A stretch of 52,097 bases of DNA, taken from assembly GCF_008065375.1 (NCBI RefSeq), contig NZ_VJYI01000042.1, positions 1 to 52,097 of the forward strand. The letters run 5' to 3'. Below the pieces are notes generated by a model. That model was given only the letters and a program-made list of their open reading frames with translations, had not been told where the DNA came from and searched no databases. Position 1 is the first letter of the stretch. Each line of letters opens with the position of its first letter. The position numbers were made by a program, and so were the translations under genes. This document shows, piece after piece, positions 40,829 through 49,349 of this stretch. Source of the stretch: Nonomuraea sp. SYSU D8015 (GTDB lineage Bacteria; Actinomycetota; Actinomycetes; Streptosporangiales; Streptosporangiaceae).

Positions 40829-42577
40829 TCAGGACTCCGGCCCTCTCCCCGCCGACCTCGACCCCGGCCGCGGGTTGAGGAGCCCGGCCTGGGATCGGAT
40901 GCGGGCGGTGGCCGCGTTCAGTTCCCGTTCATCTTTGATCGTCACATTCCCTTCGTACGTCACCCCGCCGGGCGGGCTGTCGTGCCCCACCGGATCGGCG
41001 TCCCAGTAGTTCCCCCGGTACACGACGTTCTCCAGCGGCGGCGCCACCTCCAGCACGGCCGTGCTGTCCGCCCGCGCGACGACGTTCCCCTCGACCGTCA
41101 CCCACGAGGCCCCGTAGTCGGTGTAGAGCCCGAAGTTGTACGGCGTGCGCGTGTCCTCGACGACGTTGCCCTGTACGAGCCCCGCGTCGTCCGGCCCGGA
41201 TCCCTGCGCCCCGGACAGGTAGATCCCGCCCCCGTCGGCCAGCACCAGCATGGTGTCCACGGTGAGGTTGCGCAGCGCCCGCGTCCTCTGGCCCGGCCCG
41301 AGGACGATTCCGCAGTGCGGCACGTCCGTGATCTCGTTCCGCACCACCGTGCACCCCTGCGCGTCCGACACCGCGATCCCCGGCGACCCGCTGTATTCGA
41401 GCCCGACGTGGTGCACCCAGGTGTCCTCGATCGTGACGTCCCGCCCGCCCGACACCGAGATGCCGCCGCCCGAGACCGTGTCGACGTCGCAGCCGCGCAC
41501 CGTGACCCCGAGGCCGCCGGACACGCCCAGCCCGAACGCCCCGAGCCGGGTGAACCGGCAGCCATCGATCTCCACCCCCGCCACGCCCTCGAACGTCACG
41601 CAGGCCGGGATCGTCGCCGACGCGGCCGGGTACGTCACGGACGCACCCTCTCCCAAGACCGCCGTCTCGACGCCGCCGCCCTCGTAGTAGCCGCTGCCGT
41701 GATAGTGCACGAAGCCCTCAGGACGGCTGGGACGCAGCCAGGTGGCGTCGGCGAACACCAGCCCACGGAACGACACGTTCCGCGCCCCCACGACCCTCAG
41801 GAGCGTTTCCAGGGCCGGCGCGACCACGTCCGTACGCTCCGGGTCCTCGCCGGGAAGGGGCAGGTAGAGAAGGACGTGCCGCCCGGGCCGCGACCGGTCG
41901 AGGACGAAGGTGCCCGGCTCGCTCAGGAAGGCGACGTCGTTCTCGACGCGCGTGGGCAGTCCGGGCCCGCTGGACGTCTGCCCTTCCCAGGTGGAGTTGT
42001 AGAGCTCGGCCGCCCAGCCGAACGCCGGCTGCGCCATGGTGATCACGGTCGAGTCGCCGTCGGCCGAGATGCCGGCCACGCCGCAGCGGCCCTCGGTCCA
42101 CGGGTAGACGCCGCGGTAGACGAACTCGACGTCGCCGGGGCTCTGCCAACCGCGCGGGTCCGCACTGTCCGTGACGTAACCCGTTACGGTCGGGCTCGCG
42201 GTCCCGGGCAGGCCCGGGATGCCGGCGCGGACGGCCCGGCGGCCGTCCACGTACAGCTGGCGGAAGTCGAGATCGCCGACGTCGGCGGCCCAGACGCCGT
42301 CCCGTTCCCGCAGGCCGGTGATGCGCCGACCGCCGCTCACCACGGCCTCCTCCCGGTCGGGGGTGCCGTAGCCGTACGCCTGGTAGACGACCCCGGAGTC
42401 GGCCTCGGTGAGCTCCAGCGGCCGGCTCAGCACGTGGGTGCCCGCCCGGAGGTGCACGACCACGTCGCCGGCCGCCTCGCGGGCCGCTGACCGGGCGCGT
42501 TCGAGGGTGGCGAAGGGACGTTCGGCCGAACCGGGCCCGGTGTCGTCGCCGGAAGGCGCGACATGGAAGTGGAACAT
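40829..42577 (-). CDS. Right-handed parallel beta-helix protein, putative glycoside hydrolase or lyase
   Basis: A 582-residue protein starting FHVAPSGDDTGPGSAERPFATLERAR, the usual opening of polysaccharide-acting parallel beta-helix proteins (for example GH141/GH120-like). From about 290 to 530, repeated strand-turn units follow, such as VTFEGVAGVEIDGCRF, GLGVTVRGCDVDTVSGGGIS, RDVTIEDTWVHHVG and GCTVVRNEITDVPHCGI. No signal peptide is seen, so it would act in the cytoplasm or leave by another route. AAAGGGG precedes the ATG. A divergent TetR-type gene and a shared dyad suggest that it is repressed until a substrate appears. Activity is not assignable. Confidence 0.8.
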   Translation of the reverse strand: MFHFHVAPSGDDTGPGSAERPFATLERARSAAREAAGDVVVHLRAGTHVLSRPLELTEADSGVVYQAYGYGTPDREEAVVSGGRRITGLRERDGVWAADVGDLDFRQLYVDGRRAVRAGIPGLPGTASPTVTGYVTDSADPRGWQSPGDVEFVYRGVYPWTEGRCGVAGISADGDSTVITMAQPAFGWAAELYNSTWEGQTSSGPGLPTRVENDVAFLSEPGTFVLDRSRPGRHVLLYLPLPGEDPERTDVVAPALETLLRVVGARNVSFRGLVFADATWLRPSRPEGFVHYHGSGYYEGGGVETAVLGEGASVTYPAASATIPACVTFEGVAGVEIDGCRFTRLGAFGLGVSGGLGVTVRGCDVDTVSGGGISVSGGRDVTIEDTWVHHVGLEYSGSPGIAVSDAQGCTVVRNEITDVPHCGIVLGPGQRTRALRNLTVDTMLVLADGGGIYLSGAQGSGPDDAGLVQGNVVEDTRTPYNFGLYTDYGASWVTVEGNVVARADSTAVLEVAPPLENVVYRGNYWDADPVGHDSPPGGVTYEGNVTIKDERELNAATARIRSQAGLLNPRPGSRSAGRGPES

Positions 42578-42591
42578 CTCAATCCCCTTTG

Positions 42592-42629
42592 CTGTTTATG
42601 CCGTACACGTAGTATTACACCATAAACAG
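42592..42629. promoter_or_regulatory. Putative TetR operator in divergent promoter
   Basis: CTGTTTATG (42592-42600) and CATAAACAG (42621-42629) are perfect 9-bp arms around a 20-bp AT-rich spacer. They sit between the starts of the beta-helix gene (42577) and the TetR-type gene (42641). The symmetry and divergence suit autoregulated repression of both. Confidence 0.65.
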
Positions 42630-42640
42630 GGAGGGCGCCA

Positions 42641-43492
42641 ATGGCGAAGGGCAGAGCCGGGGACCCGGATCACGGGCTCGAGTTGCTGTGGCGGGGGAGG
42701 GAGCGCGAGCCGCGGCCCGGGCTGAGCCTGGGCAGGATCGTGCGGGCCGCGATCGAGCTGGCCGACGCCGAAGGGCTCCCGGGCCTGTCGATGCGCAAGG
42801 TGGCCGACCGGCTCGGCTTCACGACCATGTCCCTCTACCGCCACGTGCCCGGCCGCGATCAGCTCGTCGACCTGATGGTGGACGACGTCATGGGCGAGCA
42901 CCCCGACGACGTGCCGGACGCGGCCGGCTGGCGGGCCCGGCTGGAGGGCGCCGCCCGCCAGGCGTGGCGGATCCGCAGGCGGCATCCCTGGCTGGCCGAG
43001 GTACGCGGCACGCGTCACCTCCCCGGCCCCAACGGCGTCGCGCAGTACGAGTACATGCTGAGCACGCTCACCGGCACCGCGCTCACCCCGTCCGAGGTGA
43101 TCGCCGTCGTGGGCCTGGTCGGGCGCTTCGTCGACGCCGAGGCCCTGCACCTGCTGGAGACCCAGCGCGAGGAGCGGCGCAGCGGCGTCTCCGAGGAGGA
43201 GTGGTGGGGCTCCCGCGACACGCTCTACGACCGCCTCGACCGCTACCCCACGATCACCTACCTGTGGACGGCGGGCGGCTGGGACGCCCCTGAGGACTCC
43301 TTCGAGTTCGGCCTGCGTCGCCTGCTGGACGGCGTGGAGGTTCTCATCGAGCAGCGTGACGAAAAGCGTGACGAAAGTCTGGTGTGCGAGGAGTGCGGCA
43401 GGCCGCTGGAGCCCGCCGCGTCCGGCCGCCCCCGCGTCTACTGCTCCCGCGCCTGCCGTCAACGCGCCTACCGCAAGCGCAAGCCGGGCTGA
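42641..43492 (+). CDS. TetR-family regulator with C-terminal zinc-knuckle tail
   Basis: A 283-residue regulator with GGGAGG 5 nt upstream. The TetR HTH spans about 28-75 (LSLGRIVRAAIELADAEGLP and MRKVADRLGFTTMSLYRHVP), followed by a TetR_C_1-type ligand domain to about 245. The last 35 residues add CEECGRPLEPA, then RVYCSRACRQRAYRKRKPG, a Cys-x2-Cys...Cys-x3-Cys zinc knuckle with a basic tail not normally found in TetR proteins. The same type of knuckle ends the CGNR protein at 12076-12501. It likely controls the divergent beta-helix gene. Confidence 0.85.
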   Translation: MAKGRAGDPDHGLELLWRGREREPRPGLSLGRIVRAAIELADAEGLPGLSMRKVADRLGFTTMSLYRHVPGRDQLVDLMVDDVMGEHPDDVPDAAGWRARLEGAARQAWRIRRRHPWLAEVRGTRHLPGPNGVAQYEYMLSTLTGTALTPSEVIAVVGLVGRFVDAEALHLLETQREERRSGVSEEEWWGSRDTLYDRLDRYPTITYLWTAGGWDAPEDSFEFGLRRLLDGVEVLIEQRDEKRDESLVCEECGRPLEPAASGRPRVYCSRACRQRAYRKRKPG

Positions 43493-43536
43493 CCCCATTC
43501 CGGAGAGGCCTGAAGCGCCTGGGGGCACGGGCCCGG

Positions 43537-44331
43537 CTAGAGCGCCAGCACCCGCCGTACCGCCTCCATCAGGCTGTCCCGGTAGGACTCGCCGAACAGC
43601 ACCACGTGCACGAGCAGCGGATGCAGCTGGTGCAGCGGCACCCGCTCCCGCCACCCGTCCGCAAGCGGCCACTCCTCCCGATAGGCCCCGAGCACCCGAT
43701 CCAGGTGGGGGAGTCCGAACAGCGCGAGCATGGCCAGGTCCGTCTCCCGATGCCCGCCGTGGGCGGCCGGATCGATCAGCACCGCGGACTGTCCGGACCA
43801 CAGCACGTTCCCGCTCCAGAGATCCCCGTGGATCCGCGACGGCGGTTCTGCCGGCCCGGCGACCTCGGCGAACCGCTCCACGGCCCGTTCGACGGCGGCC
43901 ACGTCCGAGGAGGGCAGTCGCGCCTGCCGCAGGAAGGGCAGCACCCGCCGCTCCGCGTAGAAAGCCGGCCAGTCGTCACACGGGGAGTTGTCCATCGGCA
44001 ACTCGGCGATGAACCCCGGCCACGGCGCCCCGAAACCCTCGGCCCCGGCGCGATGCAGCCGGGCCAGCTCCCGGCCGAACCGCTCGGCCGCCGCCGCGCT
44101 CGGCCGCTCCTCCTCCACCCACGACAACACCAGCCGGTCAGGGCCGACGTCGATCACCTCAGGCACCGCGATCGCCTCGCCGAGCCAACGCAGCCCGGCC
44201 GCCTCCGAAGTGAACACTTCGGAAACGACACCGCTCTTCGCGAAGACCTGCCGCCCGTCGTCCAGCACGCCCCGCTGCCGCCGCCAGCCGTGCGACGAGC
44301 CCAGGTCCTCAGTCGATCTCATCGGCGACAT
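43537..44331 (-). CDS. Fructosamine kinase-family protein
   Basis: A 264-residue aminoglycoside phosphotransferase-fold kinase. The catalytic motif is RIHGDLWSGNVLW with Asp, and the metal motif VLIDPAAHGGHRETDLAML. VLSWVEEERPS and FGRELARLHRAG fit the FN3K/YniA family, which phosphorylates fructosamines for removal of glycation. The start overlaps the 3' end of the upstream phosphatase gene by 23 bp, so the two are co-translated. Start at 44331 or 44322. Confidence 0.88.
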   Translation of the reverse strand: MSPMRSTEDLGSSHGWRRQRGVLDDGRQVFAKSGVVSEVFTSEAAGLRWLGEAIAVPEVIDVGPDRLVLSWVEEERPSAAAAERFGRELARLHRAGAEGFGAPWPGFIAELPMDNSPCDDWPAFYAERRVLPFLRQARLPSSDVAAVERAVERFAEVAGPAEPPSRIHGDLWSGNVLWSGQSAVLIDPAAHGGHRETDLAMLALFGLPHLDRVLGAYREEWPLADGWRERVPLHQLHPLLVHVVLFGESYRDSLMEAVRRVLAL

Positions 44332-44782
44332 GCTGGGCCACGCCCTCGGCGGCCGACTCGACCAGCGCGAGCACCTCCTCGAACCCTTCCCGGCCGCCGT
44401 AGTAGGGGTCCGGCACCTCGGCGTCCGGCGGCGCCGCGGGGTCGAACGAGCGGAACAACCGCACCTCCACCCCGGCGGGCGCCATCCGCCGCAGGTTGGC
44501 CAGATTGTCCCGGTCCATGGCCAGCACCAGGTCGTAGCGGTCGAACCAGTCCCTGGTGAACTGCCTGGCCCGGTGGGCGGAGCCGTCGTAGCCGCGCTCG
44601 GTCAGGATCCGCAGGGCCCGTTCGTCCATGGGGTCGCCTTCGTGCCAGCCGCCGGTCCCGGCGCTCTCCACGACGACGCGGTCACCCAGCCCGCGGTCGT
44701 CGAGCGCCTGCCGCAGCACCACCTCGGCCATCGGCGATCGGCAGATGTTCCCCATGCACACGAGACATACGCGATAGGTCAT
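44309..44782 (-). CDS. Low-molecular-weight protein tyrosine phosphatase
   Basis: A 157-residue cysteine phosphatase. The P-loop CMGNICRSPM at about 9-18 carries Cys9 and Arg15, and the general acid is Asp in VPDPYYGG. It dephosphorylates phosphotyrosine; relatives in actinobacteria (PtpA) affect signalling and secondary metabolism. CATCCT lies 6 nt before the ATG, so the transcript may be leaderless, although the GGTGGG between could serve as ribosome binding site. Operon with the fructosamine kinase gene. Confidence 0.94.
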   Translation of the reverse strand: MTYRVCLVCMGNICRSPMAEVVLRQALDDRGLGDRVVVESAGTGGWHEGDPMDERALRILTERGYDGSAHRARQFTRDWFDRYDLVLAMDRDNLANLRRMAPAGVEVRLFRSFDPAAPPDAEVPDPYYGGREGFEEVLALVESAAEGVAQHVADEID

Positions 44783-44852
44783 CCCACCAGGATGGCCTCT
44801 TACAACCTATTCATACGACCCGGAGCACGTCTTTGGGCCTCAGTCACGGGTC

Positions 44853-44874
44853 GTTCTACTGCTGTTCACTTTTG
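44853..44874 (+). promoter_or_regulatory. PHO box (PhoP-binding direct repeats)
   Basis: GTTCTACTGCT and GTTCACTTTTG are adjacent 11-nt units with the GTTCA/T core of Streptomyces PhoP boxes. They end 58 nt before the pstS start, the expected position for phosphate-starvation activation. Confidence 0.65.
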
Positions 44875-44932
44875 CCCGGTGTCATCGGATGCGACGACGT
44901 ACAGATCTCATCACTAGGGACGAGGAAATACC

Positions 44933-45937
44933 GTGACCCGTGGACAGCGCCGCCTCAGCGCGGTGGCGACGGCCGCCATCGTTGTGGGCCTTTCCGCCGC
45001 TTGTGGCGGCACCAACACCACTCCGCCCGCTGGGGAGGGCACCGCTTCCGCCTCTGCCAACACGGGCGCCGGCGCCCAGCTCAGCGGGCAGGTCAAGGTT
45101 GATGGCTCCAGCACGGTAGCCCCGCTGACCAGTGCCGCTTACGAGTTCTTCGCCGAGGAGCAGCCCAAGGTCAACGTGACCGTGGCGACCTCCGGCACCG
45201 GTGGCGGCTTCGAGAAGTTCTGCAACGGCGAGACCGACATCTCCGACGCCTCCCGTCCGATCAAGGACGAGGAGAAGGCCGCGTGCGACGCCAAGGGCAT
45301 CAAGTTCGGCGAGCTCACGGTGGCGACCGACGCCCTGACGGTCGTGGTGAACAAGGAGAACACCTGGGCCACCTGCCTCACCGTCGACCAGCTCAAGAAG
45401 ATGTGGGAGCCGGCCGCGGAAGGCAAGGTCAACAGCTGGAAGGACGTCGACCCCAAGTTCCCGGACGAGCCGCTGAAGCTCTTCGGCCCGGGCACCGACT
45501 CGGGCACGTTCGACTACTTCACCGACGAGATCAACGGTGAGGAGGGCGCGAGCCGCAAGGACTACAGCCCGAGCGAGGACGACAACGTCACCGTCCAGGG
45601 CGTCGAGGGCACCAAGGGCGGCCTCGGCTACTTCGGCTTCACCTACTTCGAGGAGAACGCCGCCAAGCTCAAGGCGGTGCAGATCGACTCCGGCAGCGGC
45701 TGCGTCGAGCCCAGCAAGGAGAACGCGCAGGCCGGCAAGTACACGCCGCTGGCCAGGCCGCTGTTCATCTACCCGTCGGTCGCCGCCATCAAGCGGCCCG
45801 AGGTCGCGGGCTTCCTCGACTACTACGTGAACAACATCAACAAGATCGTGACGGACGCCAAGTACATCCCGCTCAACGCCGAGCAGGAGAGCAAGCTCAA
45901 GACGGACCTCGCCTCCCTCAAGAGCCAGGCGGGCTGA
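44933..45937 (+). CDS. pstS: Phosphate ABC transporter substrate-binding lipoprotein
   Basis: A 334-residue phosphate-binding protein. The GTG start is preceded by GACGAGGAA. The signal peptide ends in a lipobox LSAAC with Cys24. Phosphate-contact motifs are VDGSSTVAPL, TSGTGGGFEKFC, SDASRPIK and FGPGTDSGTFDYF. It is membrane-anchored and captures inorganic phosphate for PstCAB. A PHO box upstream predicts PhoR-PhoP control. Its stop and the pstC ATG overlap by 1 nt (TGATG). Confidence 0.96.
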   Translation: MTRGQRRLSAVATAAIVVGLSAACGGTNTTPPAGEGTASASANTGAGAQLSGQVKVDGSSTVAPLTSAAYEFFAEEQPKVNVTVATSGTGGGFEKFCNGETDISDASRPIKDEEKAACDAKGIKFGELTVATDALTVVVNKENTWATCLTVDQLKKMWEPAAEGKVNSWKDVDPKFPDEPLKLFGPGTDSGTFDYFTDEINGEEGASRKDYSPSEDDNVTVQGVEGTKGGLGYFGFTYFEENAAKLKAVQIDSGSGCVEPSKENAQAGKYTPLARPLFIYPSVAAIKRPEVAGFLDYYVNNINKIVTDAKYIPLNAEQESKLKTDLASLKSQAG

Positions 45938-46875
45938 TGGCGGCCCGCGACTCCGCGACCGCGCCGGGGACCCCCCAGTCCCTGGCGCGGTCGCGCCCGC
46001 GTTATGGCGAGATGGCTATCAAGGCGGTCCTCATGCTGGCCTCCCTGCTGTCCATCGCCACCACGGTCGGCATCGTGGTCTCGTTGCTCCAGCCCACGAT
46101 CAAGTTCTTCGGGGAAGTCAGCGCGGTGGAGTTCTTCACCTCCACCAACTGGGGACCGCTGTTCGAACCCCCGCACTACGGCGTGCTGCCCCTGGTCAGC
46201 GCCACCCTCATCACGACGGGCATCGCGGTCGTCGTGGCCGTGCCGCTCGGCCTGGCCGCGGCGATCTACCTGTCGGAGTACGCCAAGCCGCGGGTCAGGA
46301 AGATTTTCAAGCCGGTGCTCGAGGTGCTGGCGGGCGTGCCGACCGTGGTCTTCGGATTCTTCGCGCTCAGCTTCGTGACCCCGTTGCTGCGCAGCATCAT
46401 GCCGTTCGAGATGGAGATCTTCAACGCGCTGAGCGCGGGTCTCGTCGTCGGCTTCATGATCATTCCGATCGTCGCGTCGCTGTCCGAGGACGCGATGGCG
46501 GCGGTGCCGAACGGACTGCGCGAGGGCTCGTACGCGCTGGGCGCCTCGAAGATGGTCACCTCGCTCCGCGTGGTGCTGCCCGCGGCCTTCTCCGGCATCG
46601 TGGCGGCCGTCATCCTGGCGATCTCGCGTGGCGCCGGCGAGACGATGATCGTCTTCATCGCCGGAGGTCTCAAGGCCAACTTCACCTTGGACATCGGCGC
46701 GGCCATGCAGACCATGGCCGCCTTCATCGCCGCGGCCGGTTCCGGAGACGTGCCGGTGGGCACGGTCGAGTACGACACCATCTTCGCGGTCGGCGCGCTG
46801 CTCTTCGTGATGACGTTCGCGATGAACTACGTCAGCGCTCGCCTGGTGCGGAAATATCGTGAGGTGTACGAGTAA
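45937..46875 (+). CDS. pstC: Phosphate ABC transporter permease PstC
   Basis: A 312-residue permease with about six membrane segments. VLEVLAGVPTVVFGFFAL and VPNGLREGSYALGASKMVTSL (EAA loop) are typical PstC sequences, and LAISRGAGETMIVFIAGGL forms a transmembrane signature. It pairs with PstA to form the phosphate channel. Linked to both neighbours by 1-nt overlaps (TGATG, TAATG). Confidence 0.95.
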   Translation: MAARDSATAPGTPQSLARSRPRYGEMAIKAVLMLASLLSIATTVGIVVSLLQPTIKFFGEVSAVEFFTSTNWGPLFEPPHYGVLPLVSATLITTGIAVVVAVPLGLAAAIYLSEYAKPRVRKIFKPVLEVLAGVPTVVFGFFALSFVTPLLRSIMPFEMEIFNALSAGLVVGFMIIPIVASLSEDAMAAVPNGLREGSYALGASKMVTSLRVVLPAAFSGIVAAVILAISRGAGETMIVFIAGGLKANFTLDIGAAMQTMAAFIAAAGSGDVPVGTVEYDTIFAVGALLFVMTFAMNYVSARLVRKYREVYE

Positions 46876-47765
46876 TGGCCGTTCTCTCGACGCCCCGCTC
46901 CGCCGTGCAGCTGGCGGGCAAGGGCACGCCGATCAAGGAGCGGCTGTTCCAGATCGCCCTGCTCGCGAGCCTGGCGCTGGCGCTCATCTTCCTGGTCGCC
47001 CTGCTCGCCTTCGTCCTGGCGGAGGGCTGGCCGCGGATCGACGCCCGGCTGTGGGAGAACATGCCGTCGATCCGCAACCCGGAGATCGCCGGCGCCCAGT
47101 CCGCCATCATGGGCACGCTCTGGGTCATCTCCCTGACCGCGGTCTTCACCGTGCCGACGGGCATCGCGGCGGCGATCTACCTGGAGGAGTACGCCGACAA
47201 GACCCGCTGGTACAACCGGTGGATCGAGCTCAACATCCAGAACCTCGCCGCCATCCCGTCGATCGTCTACGGCATCCTGGGCCTCGGCATCATCGCCCGG
47301 ACGATCGGCCTCGGCTTCAGCGTGATCACCGCCTCGCTCACCCTGGGGCTGCTGGTGCTCCCCATCGTGATCATCGCCTCGCGTGAGGCGATCCGCGCGG
47401 TGCCGCCCTCCATTCGCGAGGGCTCGCTCGCGTTGGGCGCCACGCAGTGGCAGACGATCTACCGCCAGGTGCTGCCCGCGTCCATCCCCGGCATCGCGAC
47501 CGGCTCCATCCTGGCGCTCTCCCGGGCCATCGGCGAGGCCGCGCCGCTGATCATGCTGGGCGCCGTGTCGTTCATCCGCTTCAACCCGGACGGCATCTTC
47601 GCCAGCTACACCGTCCTCCCGATCCAGATCTTCAACTGGATCTCCCAGTCGCGCGAGGGCTTCCACGTCCTGGCCGCGGCGGCGATCGTGGTCCTCCTCG
47701 CGATCCTGCTGCTGATGAACTCCGTCGCGATCTGGCTCCGCAACCGCTACCAGAAGCGCTGGTGA
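46875..47765 (+). CDS. pstA: Phosphate ABC transporter permease PstA
   Basis: A 296-residue permease. LNIQNLAAIPSIVYGILGL and VPPSIREGSLALGATQWQTI (EAA loop), then LALSRAIGEAAPLIMLGAVS, mark PstA. Six or so membrane segments. Co-translated with pstC through a TAATG overlap; pstB follows after 10 nt with its own ribosome binding site. Confidence 0.95.
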   Translation: MAVLSTPRSAVQLAGKGTPIKERLFQIALLASLALALIFLVALLAFVLAEGWPRIDARLWENMPSIRNPEIAGAQSAIMGTLWVISLTAVFTVPTGIAAAIYLEEYADKTRWYNRWIELNIQNLAAIPSIVYGILGLGIIARTIGLGFSVITASLTLGLLVLPIVIIASREAIRAVPPSIREGSLALGATQWQTIYRQVLPASIPGIATGSILALSRAIGEAAPLIMLGAVSFIRFNPDGIFASYTVLPIQIFNWISQSREGFHVLAAAAIVVLLAILLLMNSVAIWLRNRYQKRW

Positions 47766-47775
47766 GGGAGAGGAA

Positions 47776-48624
47776 ATGACTGAGATAGGAAACAAAATGG
47801 CGAACGTCACCGTTCGCGGTCCGGAAGCCCCGCGTACCGCTGAGGCCCTGGACCCGGTCTTCACCGTCTCCGACCTCAGCGTCTGGTACGGCGACTACGA
47901 AGCCGTCCGCGACGTCGACATGACGATCGGCAACCGCGAGATCACCGCGATGATCGGCCCCTCCGGCTGCGGCAAGAGCACGGTGCTGCGCTGCTTCAAC
48001 CGGATGAACGACCTCATCCCCGGCGCCCGCCCCGAGGGCAAGATCCTCTACCACGGTGAGGACCTGTACGGCGACCACGTGGACCCCATCGAGGTACGCC
48101 GCCGCATCGGCATGGTCTTCCAGAAGCCCAACCCCTTCCCCAAGTCGATCTACGACAACATCGCCTATGGCCCCCGCGTCAACGGCATGAAGGGCAAGAT
48201 GGACGACCTGGTCGAGCAGGCGCTCACCCAGGCGGCCCTGTGGGACGAGGTCAAGGACAAGCTCAAGCAGAACGCCCTGTCCCTGTCCGGCGGTCAGCAG
48301 CAGCGCCTCTGCATCGCGCGGGCCATCGCGGTCAAGCCCGAGGTCATCCTCATGGACGAGCCCTGCTCGGCCCTGGACCCGATCGCCACCACCAAGATCG
48401 AGGACCTGATGCAGGAGCTGGCGCGCGACTACACGATCGTGATCGTCACGCACAACATGCAGCAGGCCGCCCGCGTCTCCCACCGCACCGCGTTCTTCAC
48501 GGCGGAGGTCGACGACAAGCAGGTGCGGCACGGCCGTCTCGTGGAGTACGACGAGACCAGTCGCATCTTCACGAACCCGTCCGACAAGCGCACTGAGGAC
48601 TACATCACGGGGCGCTTCGGCTGA
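47776..48624 (+). CDS. pstB: Phosphate ABC transporter ATPase PstB
   Basis: A 282-residue ATPase. Walker A GPSGCGKST (about 60-68), Q-loop MVFQKPNPFPKSIYDN (the PstB-specific NPFP), signature LSGGQQQRL, Walker B VILMDEPCSALDP and switch His VTHNMQQAARVS. The start has GGGAGAGGAA upstream; an ATG at 47797 is a second possible start. The stop overlaps the next ATG by 1 nt. No phoU follows. Confidence 0.96.
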   Translation: MTEIGNKMANVTVRGPEAPRTAEALDPVFTVSDLSVWYGDYEAVRDVDMTIGNREITAMIGPSGCGKSTVLRCFNRMNDLIPGARPEGKILYHGEDLYGDHVDPIEVRRRIGMVFQKPNPFPKSIYDNIAYGPRVNGMKGKMDDLVEQALTQAALWDEVKDKLKQNALSLSGGQQQRLCIARAIAVKPEVILMDEPCSALDPIATTKIEDLMQELARDYTIVIVTHNMQQAARVSHRTAFFTAEVDDKQVRHGRLVEYDETSRIFTNPSDKRTEDYITGRFG

Positions 48625-49349
48625 TGACCCAACAGCAGGCGGCATCCACGATGAACGGGGACGCGCGGACCAAGCCCGTACTGCTCATCGCCGATCCCGA
48701 CAACGCCGTGGTCGACGACCTGGCCACCGCCCTCGAACGTGAGGGCGTGGCGGTCACCGGCGCGTCCGACGGCGCACAGGGATTGCTGCAGGCAGGCGCC
48801 CTGCAGCCGGACGTGGTGCTCGTCTCGGCCACGCTCCCGGTCATCGACGCGGTCGAGTTCGTCCGCGCGGTACGGCTCGCTCGAGCCGTACCGGTGCTGC
48901 TCGGAGTCGGCGAGGGGCACGCCGAGCAGGCCGTACGCGCGCTCGCGGCAGGCGCGGCGGCCTGCGTGGCCAGGCCCTACCGGGTGCCGGAGCTGCTGCC
49001 GTTCATCCAGGCGGCCTCGCCCGAGTCACGCAAGGTGCTGACCGTGGGCGGGGTCGAGCTGGACGTGCAGGCCTATCAGGTACGCGTGGGCGGGCGGGCC
49101 GTGCACCTGCCGTTGCGGGAGTTCGAGCTGCTCCAGTACCTGATGCGCAACGCCGACCGCACCGTCACCCGCGAGCAGATCATGCGGAACGTGTGGCACA
49201 CCGCCGCCGCCACTTCGACGAACACCATCGCGGTGCACGTCAAGCGGCTGCGCGCGCGGCTGGGCGACACGGACGACCAGCTCATCCAGACCGTACGCGG
49301 CGTGGGCTACCGGCTGGTCACTCCCGGCATGACCGGAAAGACTGCATGA
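48624..49349 (+). CDS. OmpR/PhoB-type regulator with degenerate receiver, last gene of the pst operon
   Basis: A 241-residue protein co-translated with pstB (TGATG). The N-terminal receiver-like domain (about 17-130) lacks the phosphoacceptor: the expected Asp four residues before the loop Pro is Ser68 (VLVSATLP), and the conserved Lys is Arg117 (VARPYR). The C-terminal winged helix is intact: VHLPLREFELLQYLMRNADR, TREQIMRNVW, STNTIAVHVKRLRARLG and IQTVRGVGYRL. It probably binds DNA without ordinary phosphorylation. Location implies a role in phosphate regulation, perhaps replacing PhoU-type feedback, which is inference. Its end overlaps the convergent hydrolase gene by 32 bp. Confidence 0.85.
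   Translation: MTQQQAASTMNGDARTKPVLLIADPDNAVVDDLATALEREGVAVTGASDGAQGLLQAGALQPDVVLVSATLPVIDAVEFVRAVRLARAVPVLLGVGEGHAEQAVRALAAGAAACVARPYRVPELLPFIQAASPESRKVLTVGGVELDVQAYQVRVGGRAVHLPLREFELLQYLMRNADRTVTREQIMRNVWHTAAATSTNTIAVHVKRLRARLGDTDDQLIQTVRGVGYRLVTPGMTGKTA

Noticed and set aside
40616..42490. Plus-strand 624-codon frame opposite the beta-helix gene
   Set aside because: Arg/His/Pro-rich shadow of the minus-strand gene, which shows beta-helix repeats and a proper ribosome binding site.
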